A DNA stretch of 64,000 bases from Roseateles sp049532965. GTDB taxonomy: Bacteria; Pseudomonadota; Gammaproteobacteria; Burkholderiales; Burkholderiaceae_C. The translations under genes were made by a program, and so were the position numbers. A model generated the notes under the pieces. It saw only the letters and a list, made by a program, of their open reading frames with translations. It searched no databases and was not told where the DNA came from. Every line of letters begins with the position of its first letter. Position 1 is the first letter of the stretch. Below, one piece after another: positions 18,098 to 26,851 of this stretch. The stretch is from assembly GCF_049532965.1 (NCBI RefSeq), contig NZ_CP186694.1:62001-126000 (forward strand), read 5' to 3'.

Positions 18098-18650
18098 GGT
18101 ACGCGTTCATCAAGAAGCACGAGCATGAGCACAGCGTGCGACGCATGTGCAGCGTGATGCAGGTCCACCCGAGCGGCTTCTACGCGTGGAGGTCCGAGCC
18201 GCAGAGTCCGCGCGAGCTGGATGACCGCAGGCTGCTTGGGCTGCTCAAGCATGCCTGGCTCGCGAGTGGCGGGACCTACGGGTACCGCAAGCTCACTCTG
18301 GACATGCGCGACCTCGGTGAGCGCTGCGGCAAGCATCGCGTGGCGCGGCTACTCAAGCGCGAAGGACTGCGCTCTCAGACAGGCTACGGGCGTCGGCCCG
18401 GCATGCGTGGTGGCAAGCCCGCCGTGGTGGCGCCAAATCACCTGCAACGACAGTTCACTGTCGACGAGCCCAGTCGAGCTTGGGTCACCGCCATCACGTA
18501 CATCCGCACGCACGAAGGCTGGCTGTACTTGGCGGTGGTCGTAGATCTGTTCTCGCGACAGGTCGTCGGATGGTCCATGGGCAGCCGCATCGACACGACC
18601 TTGGTCCTCGACGCGTTGCTGATGGCGCTGTGGCGGCGACGTCCCCAGTC
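18094..18650 (+). pseudogene. IS3 orfB transposase fragment (catalytic Asp changed, 3' end lost)
   Basis: Encodes the orfB N-terminal half: GTYGYRKLTLDMR, the HTH-like region and the first part of the integrase core, WVTAITYIRTHEGWLYLAVVVDLFSRQVVGWSM. In this family the first catalytic Asp is in WVTDITYI; here the codon at 18490-18492 is GCC (Ala). After MALWRRRPQS the sequence no longer matches a transposase, so the second Asp and the Glu are missing. The frame stays open to a stop at 18828. It cannot be an active transposase. Confidence 0.85.
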
Positions 18651-18834
18651 TTGGCGCTTCGACGCCGTCGGCCAGAAGGTGGGAAGTCCCTTCGTATTCC
18701 ATCGAGAGGACTCGCCCCGGCAAGCCGGGTCGAGCCTCTCATGTCAAACGTTGCGCTGCAGGAGGGTGGTGAGGCCACGCTTAGGGCAGAGGAGCCGGCC
18801 TAGTGCGGCGCCGGCCGATCTGCGTTGAGGACCT

Positions 18835-19395
18835 CTACGAGGCGTAGAGCCGCGACGACTTCGGCACGCTCGCCAGCAGGAACTCCATCTGGTCCGCCAG
18901 GATCCGACGGCCGCGCAGGATCATGTCCTCGTGCAGGCTGGGCACGTACGGGAGGTACAGCAGCGTCATCCGCGCCTCCTCCGGCGTCCGATTGCCCTTG
19001 CGGCCATTGCACGCGCGGCACGCGGTGATGCAGTTCATCCACGTGTCCTTGCCGTGGCGCGATACCGGCTGGATGTGCTCCCGCGTCAGCAGGTCCGGGT
19101 GGAAGCGGTGCCCGCAGTACGCGCACACATGCCGGTCGCGGGCGAACAGCTTGAAGTTGGAGAGCGCCGGCGCCTGGCGCCACGCGCGGCTCGGAATCGC
19201 GCCCCGCACCGCCACGATCGGATGCAGCTCGATCCGCGATTGCAGCCCCGTCAGCCGCTGATAGCCGCCGCGCAGCACGTGGAACGGCTCTCCCAGCGTC
19301 CACGCCACCGCGTCGCTGGCATACAGCACCGCTGCTTCCTTCGTCGAGATCCAGGCCTGCGGTCGGCCCGAGATGTCCAGCTGCAGAACGTCCAC
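18835..19395 (-). CDS. HNH endonuclease
   Basis: A protein of 186 residues. The HNH nuclease core is at residues about 100-150: KLFARDRHVCAYCGHRF, then LTREHIQPVSRHGKDTWMNC, then CRACNGRKGNRTPEEA. The two Cys pairs (CAYC, CRAC) bind structural zinc and His in REHI is the catalytic base. The N-terminal 90 residues and the tail LPYVPSLHEDM...LASVPKSSRLYAS are those of a widespread betaproteobacterial HNH family found as a stand-alone chromosomal gene; its role is not known to me. A broken copy of the last third lies at 5376-5553. The dead IS3 element points toward its 3' end. Confidence 0.9.
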   Translation of the reverse strand: MDVLQLDISGRPQAWISTKEAAVLYASDAVAWTLGEPFHVLRGGYQRLTGLQSRIELHPIVAVRGAIPSRAWRQAPALSNFKLFARDRHVCAYCGHRFHPDLLTREHIQPVSRHGKDTWMNCITACRACNGRKGNRTPEEARMTLLYLPYVPSLHEDMILRGRRILADQMEFLLASVPKSSRLYAS

Positions 19396-19595
19396 GGTCG
19401 GTGACCTCCAGCGACAAAGCGTAATCCAGTCGCTAGGGGCAACTCAAGTGCCAGACGCGCAGGGTGGCGCCGCCGATACGGAATTTCAGCTGTTCGCCGA
19501 CCATAGGCGCCCAAACGCCTGGGTTCAAGTCGACATCTGGCCTCGATGAACTGGCTCCTTCGAGCCGGTCGACCCGTCGCCCCGCCGTCACACCC

Positions 19596-20477
19596 TCACG
19601 GCGGCAGCCGTCCGAGGGCCCTCAGCTCCGCAATCGCCGTCAAGCCACCGCCCGACAGCGCGTCGTCCGGCAGCCGCGCGTGGCCGATGCGCACATCCGG
19701 CGCAAGCACTTCCAGCCGGGCTCGCAGCGACACCGCATCGTCGTTGTCGACCTGCACGACGCAGAGCCGCCCGTCCTCCGGCGCGCCGACCCAGCCGACC
19801 AGATCGCCGCTGTCCACACCGACGATCAACTGCGCCGCCAGCGGCGGCATCGCCTCCGCGTGACCGGCCAGCACGTGGACGATGACCTCCGCCCCATCGC
19901 GCATCGCGAGCTTCACGGTCTGGTCGAGCTGCTCGCGCAGCGCGGCGGCGTCGAGCGGCATCGGGGCAGGGGCCTCCGGCAGGCCGGTCAGCGCGCACAC
20001 GAGCGCATCAAGTTCCTCCGCCTTGTCGAAGAAGCCATCCGCGCCCGCCGCCATGACGGCGGCGCGATAAGCGTCCGTCTGATGCGACAGCACATGCACC
20101 TGCCCCGCGTAACCCTGCTTGCGCAACGTCTTCAGCACCGCGATGCCGGAACCACCGCGCGCCAGCGACAGGTCCAGCAGTACCGCCGACGGCCGCAGGT
20201 GCTCGACCAGCGCGAGCGCCGTCACCTCGTCCGAGGCCTCGCCGACGACCCGCAATCCAGGCACCGCATCCAGCCGCTGCAGCAGCTGTCGCCGGATGGT
20301 GAACGAGTCCTCGACGAGGATCACCGTGATGGCCGGCCCCGCCGGCGAAGCGGGGGAGGCGGGCGTCGGGGATGTCGAGAGCGTCGAGGGCGTCAAGGGC
20401 GTGTTGGCTTGCATCGTTTCGGCTTGCATGCCGGCGCGCATGCCGGCGTGCGGATTGGCTTGCGGGTTGGCGTGCAT
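19596..20477 (-). CDS. Response regulator with uncharacterised C-terminal domain
   Basis: About 293 residues. A low-complexity leader (Ala, Pro, Thr, Ser) precedes a CheY-type receiver at residues about 50-165 (VILVEDSFTIRRQ, phosphoacceptor Asp in AVLLDLSLARGGSG, Lys in FFDKAEEL). The C-terminal 110 residues (from LDQTVKLAMRDGAEVIVHVL to ALGRLPP) match no output domain I know: no DNA-binding helix-turn-helix, GGDEF or EAL is visible. I prefer the ATG at 20477 with GAGGAG upstream; a GTG at 20501 is possible. It is the last gene of the chemosensory cluster, 43 bases after the hybrid kinase, and is a plausible output of that system. Confidence 0.82.
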   Translation of the reverse strand: MHANPQANPHAGMRAGMQAETMQANTPLTPSTLSTSPTPASPASPAGPAITVILVEDSFTIRRQLLQRLDAVPGLRVVGEASDEVTALALVEHLRPSAVLLDLSLARGGSGIAVLKTLRKQGYAGQVHVLSHQTDAYRAAVMAAGADGFFDKAEELDALVCALTGLPEAPAPMPLDAAALREQLDQTVKLAMRDGAEVIVHVLAGHAEAMPPLAAQLIVGVDSGDLVGWVGAPEDGRLCVVQVDNDDAVSLRARLEVLAPDVRIGHARLPDDALSGGGLTAIAELRALGRLPP

Positions 20478-20520
20478 CGTGGCGTCGTGTCTCCTCGTCA
20501 CGTGTCAGGGAACCGGACCG

Positions 20521-23481
20521 TCAGTCGTCCAGGGGGTCGAGATCCCCCCAACTGGTGCGGCTGATCGCCCGCTTGACCTCGTCCATGAAATGCCCTTGCG
20601 GCGCCGCTGACGTCGCGGAGGCCGGGGCAGGGCTGGGCGGGGTGGTCTGGCGCGTCGCGGTCGCCCGCTGCACATGGCGGTTCAGCAGTTCGCGGTCGCG
20701 CGGCGTCAGCTGCGACGCGGCCACGACGATCACCGGGATCGCCGCCGTCAATGGATCGCGCTGCAGCGCCTCGACCACGCCGATGCCATCGACCTCCGCC
20801 ATCAGCAGGTCCAGCACGATCAGGTCGGGCACGTGGCGCCGGGCCAGCTCGATGCCCTCCTTGCCGCCGGTCGCGCGCAGCACCGAGAAGCCGGGCTGCG
20901 ACAGGTGCGCGCTGAGCGATTGCAGGTCCCCGGGCGCGTCGCTGATCGCCAGCACCAGGAACTTGCGTGTCGCCGTCGGCTTGAAGCCGAGCATCTCCAA
21001 CTCCTTGGTCAGCGCCTTGCGCGACACCGGCTTGTGCAGCACCGCGGACGCCCCCAGCGACAGGGCCACCTCCTGCCCGGCATCGACCGACACGACCACC
21101 ACCGGGATGTGCGCCCAGCCCGGCAGGTTCTTCAGCCGCGACAGCAGCTCCCAGCCGTCAAGCCCGGGCAGGTTGACCTCCAGCGTCATCAGGTCGGGCC
21201 GCAGGTGATGCGCCAGCTCCAGCGCCGCTTCCGCCGAAGCGACGTGCCGCACGCGGAAACCGGCCGCGTTCAGCTGCGTCTCCATCAGCGCCGCCGCCTG
21301 GGCGTTGTGCTCGATCACCAGCGCCAGCGGCCGCTCGCCGGCCTCGTCCGGCAGGATGACGTCCGGAATCACCGGCTCGCGCCACGGCAGCCAGCACGTG
21401 AAGCAACTGCCCTTGTCGGGCTGGCTGCTCACCGCCACCGCGCCACCGTGCAACTGCACCAGCCGCGCGACCGTCGCCAGGCCCAGGCCGGTGCCCTCGA
21501 CCTTGTGCGTCAGCACGTTGCGAATCTGGTTGAACGGCTGGAAGAGCTTGTCCAGCCCCTCCGGCGGAATGCCGATGCCGTTGTCGGTGACGCTGATCTG
21601 GACGAACTCGGTGTACTCGCTCTCCGGCAGGTCCGAGCGGCGCCCGACCGGAAAGCCGGGCAGCGCCTCGCGAGCGCGGGCCCGCGGCACGCGCCGCGCC
21701 TCCAGCCGGATCAGGCCGCCCTTGGGCGTGAACTTCGTGGCGTTGGACAGCAGGTTGTAGATGATCTGCCGCAGGCGGCGGCGGTCCACGCACAGCCGCT
21801 GATTGCCGCCGACGCCGAAGAAGCTCATCTCGACGCGGTTCAGCCGCGCCCGCTCCTGCACGATCGCCAGGGCGTCGCGCAGCAGTTCGTCAAGGTCGAC
21901 CGGCTCGATGTCCAGGTCCACGCGGCCCGCCTCGATCTTGGCCATGTCGAGCAGGTCGTTGACCAGCGACAGCAGGTGTTGCCCGGCGTTGTGGATGTGG
22001 TTGCAGAACTCGGCCTGGCGCTCGCTGACCGGACCAGCGGCACCGTCGCGCATCAGCTGGGCGAAGCCGATCACTGCGTTCAGCGGCGTGCGCAGCTCGT
22101 GCGACATCGTCGACAGGAATGCGGTCTTGGCGCTGCTGGCGCGGCTCAACTCGGCATTGAGCTGCTCCAGCGCGTCGTTGCGCTGCTGGAGCACCGAGAG
22201 CAACTCCGCGCGGCTGTCCGCCAGATCCCGCGCGGCACGCGCCTCGGCGGCCTCCATCGCGCTGTTGTGCAGCTCGGCGTGGACGCGGCGCGCCTCGTCC
22301 TCGAACTGCTTGCGGCGCAACTGCGCGCGCAGTCGGGCCTTGAGCAGCTCCACTTCGCCGTTGGCCTTGACGACGTAATCGTCCGCCCCCGCCTCCAGCC
22401 CGGCCAGCATCGAGGCCCGGCCTTCGAAGGCGGTCAGCAGCAGCACCGGGATGTCGCGCAGCGAGGGCGCCGACTTGATGCGCCGGCAAGTCTCCAGGCC
22501 GCCCAAGCCCGGCATCTGCACGTCCAGCAGCACCGCGTCAACCGGCTGCACTGCGAGCAGCTCCAGCGCCTGCTCGCCGGTGCCCGCGGCGATCACGTCG
22601 TAGCCGTCGTCGCGCAGCATCGCCCCGAGTTCGGCCAGCACGTTGGCGCTGTCGTCGACCAGCAGCAGCCGCTTCGGGCCGAGCAGGCTGGCCCCCTGTT
22701 CGGGCAGGCTGGCCTTGGCGCTGCGCAGCATCGCGGCCACACGCGCCAGGATCAGGTCGACGTCGTCCTGCTTGCGCGCGAACGCATCCGCGCCCGCCTC
22801 CAGGGCCCGCAACTCCGCTTCGGGTCCCTCGTCGGCGGTCAGCAGCAGGCAGGGCGTGTGGCGCAGCGCCGGATCCAGGCGCAGCCGGCGGATCACCGCC
22901 GCGCCGTCGATGCCGGGCATGTGCTGGTCGACGATCACCGCGTTGGGCCGCAGTGCCGCCGCCTGGCGCAGGCCTTCCTCGCCATGCGCGGCCATGTGGA
23001 TGCCATAGCCTTGCGGCTCGAGCGCATCACGCAGCGCTTCGCGGAAGGTCTCGCTGTCGTCGATCAGCAGCACCGTGGCGCTGTGCGGCGCGGCCGTCGC
23101 CAGGCGCGCCTGCTTCTGTCGCACCAGCTCGCGCGCGCGGTCGACGACGTACACGCGGTCGTACGGCTTGCCGACGTACTCGTCGGCGCCATGCGCCAGC
23201 CCCCGCAGCCGGTCGCTCGCCTGCGAGGCGTTGGACAGGATCAGCACCACGCATTCGGCCCCCTGCGGCGCGGCGCGCAGTTCGGCCAGCCACGCGCCGC
23301 CGTCGCCATCGGGGAGCAGGTTGTCCAGCAACACCAGCGCCGGTACGCCCGCCGACAGCGCAGCGCGCGCCTGCGCCAGCGAGGCGCACTCGACGCAATC
23401 GAAGCCGGCATCCTCCAGCGCCTCGCGCAGGTCCATGCGCACCGTGAGGCTGTCCTCGACGATGAAAGTTCTCTTGTTCAT
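20521..23481 (-). CDS. Hybrid sensor histidine kinase with five receiver domains
   Basis: A protein of 986 residues without membrane segments. Order: REC1 (FIVEDSLTVRMDL, LVLLDNLLPDGDG), REC2 (VLLIDDSETF, VIVDQHMPGIDG), REC3 (LLLVDDSANV, VLLDVQMPGLGG), a coiled-coil linker, HisKA (SHELRTPLNAVIGFAQLM, His 461), HATPase (VTDNGIGIPP, GTGLGLATVARL), REC4 and REC5 (LIVLDLLMAEVDG). REC4 has Glu 768 where the phosphoacceptor Asp should be (DLMTLEVNLPGLDG), which could mimic permanent phosphorylation. The start is set by the ATGA overlap with cheB; an in-frame extension to 24186 is only a shadow of cheB. In this cluster it takes the place that a diguanylate cyclase regulator has in Wsp systems. Confidence 0.92.
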   Translation of the reverse strand: MNKRTFIVEDSLTVRMDLREALEDAGFDCVECASLAQARAALSAGVPALVLLDNLLPDGDGGAWLAELRAAPQGAECVVLILSNASQASDRLRGLAHGADEYVGKPYDRVYVVDRARELVRQKQARLATAAPHSATVLLIDDSETFREALRDALEPQGYGIHMAAHGEEGLRQAAALRPNAVIVDQHMPGIDGAAVIRRLRLDPALRHTPCLLLTADEGPEAELRALEAGADAFARKQDDVDLILARVAAMLRSAKASLPEQGASLLGPKRLLLVDDSANVLAELGAMLRDDGYDVIAAGTGEQALELLAVQPVDAVLLDVQMPGLGGLETCRRIKSAPSLRDIPVLLLTAFEGRASMLAGLEAGADDYVVKANGEVELLKARLRAQLRRKQFEDEARRVHAELHNSAMEAAEARAARDLADSRAELLSVLQQRNDALEQLNAELSRASSAKTAFLSTMSHELRTPLNAVIGFAQLMRDGAAGPVSERQAEFCNHIHNAGQHLLSLVNDLLDMAKIEAGRVDLDIEPVDLDELLRDALAIVQERARLNRVEMSFFGVGGNQRLCVDRRRLRQIIYNLLSNATKFTPKGGLIRLEARRVPRARAREALPGFPVGRRSDLPESEYTEFVQISVTDNGIGIPPEGLDKLFQPFNQIRNVLTHKVEGTGLGLATVARLVQLHGGAVAVSSQPDKGSCFTCWLPWREPVIPDVILPDEAGERPLALVIEHNAQAAALMETQLNAAGFRVRHVASAEAALELAHHLRPDLMTLEVNLPGLDGWELLSRLKNLPGWAHIPVVVVSVDAGQEVALSLGASAVLHKPVSRKALTKELEMLGFKPTATRKFLVLAISDAPGDLQSLSAHLSQPGFSVLRATGGKEGIELARRHVPDLIVLDLLMAEVDGIGVVEALQRDPLTAAIPVIVVAASQLTPRDRELLNRHVQRATATRQTTPPSPAPASATSAAPQGHFMDEVKRAISRTSWGDLDPLDD

Positions 23482-24647
23482 GAATGGGCTCCTCCCCAGG
23501 CCACCCCGCTCAAGCCCATGAGGGCCGGGCCGATCTCCGCCAGCGGCAGCACGCGTTCTGCGGCGCCCAGTTGGGCGGCCTCGCGTGGCATGCCATAGAC
23601 CATCGAACTTGCTTCGTCCTGCGCGATCGTCGCGCCCCCGGCGCGGCGGATCGCGAGCAGGCCTTGCGCGCCATCCCGGCCCATGCCGGTCAGCAGCGCC
23701 GCCGCCACGCCGGCGCCGATCTCCGCGGCCAGCGATTCGAACAGCACATCCACCGACGGCCGGCACGAATGCCGGGGCGGCGCATGGCTGAGCTCCAGGT
23801 GTCCGGCGCGGACGGCCAGATGCACGTCCGGCGGCGCCAGCACCACCTGGCCGGCCAGGTCGCGCAATCGCTCGCCGCCATGGGCATAGCGGACGCGATG
23901 CGGCGTCTGCGCGTCCAGCCACTCGGCGAAGCCGCGGCTGAAGACCGCGTTGATGTGCATCACGATCAACACCGGCAGCGGCGCGGGCGCCGGCATCATC
24001 TGCAGCACCTTCATCAGCGCGCCCGGTCCGCCGGTCGACGCGCCCAGCGCCAGCACCGAGCGGCCCGGCGCCGGCGCGCTCAAGCCCGGCCGGGCGGAAG
24101 GACGGCCACCGATGCGCGCCCGCACATGCGTGATCACGCGGATGCGCGCCACCAGCCGCAGCAGCGTCACGTAGCGGCGTTCCCACTCGCCCTCGGGCAT
24201 GCCGGCGCTGGGCTTTTCCAGCACCTCGACGGCGCCGGCGGCGAGCGCCTCATAGGTGCGGAGCAGCTCGCCGCGATTGGTCGACGACGACACGATCAGG
24301 ATCGGCGTCGGGCAATGCGCCATGATGGCCTCGGTCGCCGCCTGGCCGTCCATGCCGGGCAGCATCATGTCCATCGACACCACGTCCGGCCGCAACTGCT
24401 GGCACAGCGCCACCGCCTGCGCGCCGTCATGCGCCTCGCCGACGATGTCGATGTCGCTCTGCGCGGAGAGCACCTCGCGGATGTGCGCCAGCACGGTGAT
24501 CGAATCCTCGACCACCAGCACCCGCAGCGGCTTGGCGGCGGTGCCTGACGAGGCCGCCCCCGGCGCGCCCGAAGCGCCGCCCAGGCCACCGATGCCGCCT
24601 CCGCTTCCGCCGGTCTCCCCGCTTCCGATGCCGCCTCCCATGCTCAT
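23478..24647 (-). CDS. cheB: CheB-type protein-glutamate methylesterase
   Basis: A protein of 389 residues. After a Gly/Ser-rich leader of 35 residues comes a receiver (LRVLVVEDSITV, phosphoacceptor Asp 93 in SMDMMLPGMDG) and then the methylesterase domain with its triad Ser 204 (LGASTGGPGA), His 231 (VMHINAVFS) and Asp 325 (GMGRDGAQGL). It removes methyl groups from the chemoreceptor and so resets its activity when phosphorylated by the CheA-like kinase. It overlaps the genes on both sides by four bases (ATGA), showing tight coupling in the operon. Confidence 0.95.
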   Translation of the reverse strand: MSMGGGIGSGETGGSGGGIGGLGGASGAPGAASSGTAAKPLRVLVVEDSITVLAHIREVLSAQSDIDIVGEAHDGAQAVALCQQLRPDVVSMDMMLPGMDGQAATEAIMAHCPTPILIVSSSTNRGELLRTYEALAAGAVEVLEKPSAGMPEGEWERRYVTLLRLVARIRVITHVRARIGGRPSARPGLSAPAPGRSVLALGASTGGPGALMKVLQMMPAPAPLPVLIVMHINAVFSRGFAEWLDAQTPHRVRYAHGGERLRDLAGQVVLAPPDVHLAVRAGHLELSHAPPRHSCRPSVDVLFESLAAEIGAGVAAALLTGMGRDGAQGLLAIRRAGGATIAQDEASSMVYGMPREAAQLGAAERVLPLAEIGPALMGLSGVAWGGAHS

Positions 24648-26830
24648 GCGGACGTCCCCTCGGCCGGCGCGCCGGCCCCGTCGCCGCCACGGCCCGCGTC
24701 GGCCGTTTCAGTCCCCTCGGCCGTCGTGGCCGACCGCGCCACCAGCCGCGCGACCTGTGCGAGGAATTCGTTCTGCGCGAACTCGCCCTTGACGATGTAG
24801 CCGTCGGCGCCGACCGCCTTGCCGCGCGCGAGGTCCTCCGGCGCGTTGCGGGACGTCACCAGCACGGCCGGGATATCGCGCAGCGCCGCGTCGGCGCGCA
24901 GCCGCGTGACGAAGTCGAAGCCGTCCATGCCCGGCATCTCGACATCGACCAGGATCAGCGCATAGCGCTCGCGCTGCGCCGCCTCCAGCCCGTCCTCGGC
25001 AGACGCCGCCATGTGCACCCGGTAGCCGGCGGCTTCGAGGATGCTCTGCTCAAGCATGCGCGTGGTCAGCGAGTCGTCGATGACGAGGATGGTGCCGGTG
25101 CGCGCCGGGGGCGGCGCGGCCGGTCGCGGACGGGCGTTGCGCGCGGCGGCGATCAGTCCGTCGGGCGCGAGCACCGGCACCGGCTGCTGCGCCGCGTCGA
25201 GCGCCAGGCCGGCGATCAGCGGGGAGGGCGGCAGCAGCGCCGGTGGTGGCCGCAGCACCACGCTGGTCACCCCATCGAGCGAATCCACGCCCAGCGCCGC
25301 CCGTTGGCCGCCCGCGCGTACCACCAACGCCGAGCGCGGGGCCGCCCCGGCGGAGGCACCGCCGGGACGCATCGCCTCCGCAAGCGACAGATGGGGCAGC
25401 AGTTCGTCGCGGACCGCCACATGCGTGCCATTGAGCGCGGGTCGTTGCAGCACGCATTCGACCGCGTCCAGCGGTACCCATGCGGACACCGGACCGGCAC
25501 AGACCCGGATCGCGCGCAGCGCCGCCAGCTGCAGCGGCACGCAGAGCTCGACCGTCGTGCCTTCGCCGCGGCGGCTGCGCAGCGTCAGCCGGCCGCCGAG
25601 GCGGTCCGCCGTGTCGCGCACCACGTCCATGCCGACGCCGCGTCCCGCCAGCGCATCCACGCGCCGCGCGGTGCTCAGCCCGCCGCGCAGCAGGCGGTCG
25701 ATGAGGGCCTGGTCGTCCAGTCGTTCGGCACCGGGAATGCCCTTGTCGACGGCAGTGCGGCGCACCGCGTCGAGGTCCAGGCCGGCGCCGTCGTCGGCGC
25801 AGCAGAACAGCACCTCGCGTCCACGCCGCTCGATCCGCAACTCGATGCGGCCCTGCGGCGGCTTGCCGGCGGCGGTGCGCTCGGCCGGCGGCTCGATGCC
25901 GTGCGCGACGGCGTTGCGCACCATCTGCACCAGCGCGCCCGAGACCGCGTTCAGCAGCGCCGCCTCCAGCTTCACGTCGCCGCCATGGCCGTTCAGCCGC
26001 GCCTGCTTGTCCTGCGAGCGTGCGGCATCGCGCGCCGTACGCTGCAGCGGGATGAACAGCTGCGACGCGGGGACGAGGCGCAGTTGTTCGGCCCCGTCGC
26101 GCAAGGCGACCAGCTCGCGGGCGAGTTGGCGCGTGGCGCGCTCGATGTGGTCCTCGATGCGCGCGAGCGGCCCCGCCAGCGCTTCGTCCTGGCCCTGCAA
26201 GGAGCCGCGCAGCTCACGCAGCAGCGCGCTGGCGCGTTCGATCGGTGCCAGGTGGCCCTGGGTGCGGGCGATGTCCGCGAGCAGGCCATCGAGTTCCTCC
26301 GGCATCAGCTGCGGAATGCTGAGCATCGCGCCGATCGGGTCGCCGCCGCCATCCTCCGGCGCAGCGCCGTCGAACGCCTCGTCCAGCGGCGCCGGAGCAG
26401 CCAGCGATACCGGGTCCGACGTGGACGCCGCGGCAGAGGAGGACGGCAGCGAAGCGGTCGGCGGCGACGGGGCAGCGATCGCGGCCGGCCCGCGCGTCGG
26501 TGTGGCCGACGCGCTGCTGGGCCCGTCGAGCGCCGCGATCGCCGTCTCGACGTCATCGATCAAGGTCAGCAGCGCATCGAGCTCCGCGCGCGCGGGGGGC
26601 GCGGCGGCGTCACGCAGCGGCGCCAGCAGGTCCTCGATCGCGTGGGCCTGCGCGGCGATGCCGGGCAGTCGCACGACGCTTGCGGCGCCCTTGAGCGTGT
26701 GGGCCAGGCGCAGCAGCCGGGGTGGCAGGTCGGGCGCCGGCGCCTGCTCGGCGGCGAGCACGGCCTCGCTCATCTGCCGCAGCAGATCACGCGCTTCCAC
26801 GCGGAAAAAGCGGTAGGGGTCCTTGGCCAC
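24644..26830 (-). CDS. cheA: CheA-type histidine kinase fused to a receiver domain
   Basis: A protein of 728 residues, starting with GTG. It has an N-terminal Hpt domain (phosphorylatable His 44 in LAHTLKGAASVV), a Pro/Ala-rich linker with no CheY-binding P2 domain, the kinase core (N box MVRNAVAHGIE, DDGAGLD, GRGVGMDVV), a CheW-like domain, and a C-terminal receiver (TILVIDDSLTTRM, Asp in LILVDVEMPGMDG). This CheA-REC layout is that of WspE, PilL/ChpA-like and other alternative chemosensory kinases and not of a flagellar CheA. It is preceded by the receptor gene with a 21-base gap and overlaps cheB by four bases. Confidence 0.94.
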   Translation of the reverse strand: MAKDPYRFFRVEARDLLRQMSEAVLAAEQAPAPDLPPRLLRLAHTLKGAASVVRLPGIAAQAHAIEDLLAPLRDAAAPPARAELDALLTLIDDVETAIAALDGPSSASATPTRGPAAIAAPSPPTASLPSSSAAASTSDPVSLAAPAPLDEAFDGAAPEDGGGDPIGAMLSIPQLMPEELDGLLADIARTQGHLAPIERASALLRELRGSLQGQDEALAGPLARIEDHIERATRQLARELVALRDGAEQLRLVPASQLFIPLQRTARDAARSQDKQARLNGHGGDVKLEAALLNAVSGALVQMVRNAVAHGIEPPAERTAAGKPPQGRIELRIERRGREVLFCCADDGAGLDLDAVRRTAVDKGIPGAERLDDQALIDRLLRGGLSTARRVDALAGRGVGMDVVRDTADRLGGRLTLRSRRGEGTTVELCVPLQLAALRAIRVCAGPVSAWVPLDAVECVLQRPALNGTHVAVRDELLPHLSLAEAMRPGGASAGAAPRSALVVRAGGQRAALGVDSLDGVTSVVLRPPPALLPPSPLIAGLALDAAQQPVPVLAPDGLIAAARNARPRPAAPPPARTGTILVIDDSLTTRMLEQSILEAAGYRVHMAASAEDGLEAAQRERYALILVDVEMPGMDGFDFVTRLRADAALRDIPAVLVTSRNAPEDLARGKAVGADGYIVKGEFAQNEFLAQVARLVARSATTAEGTETADAGRGGDGAGAPAEGTSA

Positions 26831-26851
26831 GGCGCTCGATCAGGAAGAAGG

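Larger units (their letters stand above)
17752..18650 (+). mobile_element. Inactivated, 3'-truncated IS3-family insertion sequence
   Basis: The left end starts TGAATCGCCCCAGGTTTGC, matching the terminal repeats of the IS3 subgroup that I know to begin TGAACCGCCCCGGG. Two overlapping frames, orfA and orfB, follow. The right third of the element and the right terminal repeat are missing: homology to the transposase stops near 18650, inside the catalytic domain. No target duplication can be recognised. Confidence 0.85.

Noticed and set aside
18690..18740. Imperfect hairpin (GAGAGG...CCTCTC) after the IS3 fragment
   Set aside because: It has bulges and no T run, and lies inside sequence of unclear origin; not strong enough to call as a terminator.
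20674..23598. Long plus-strand frame of about 970 codons opposite the hybrid kinase
   Set aside because: It is a GC-rich shadow: Gln/Arg/His-rich, no motifs, while the minus strand has five receivers, HisKA and HATPase.
23482..24186. N-terminal extension of the hybrid kinase frame
   Set aside because: This part lies on top of cheB in another frame and is low complexity; the ATG overlapping the cheB stop gives a normal receiver start.
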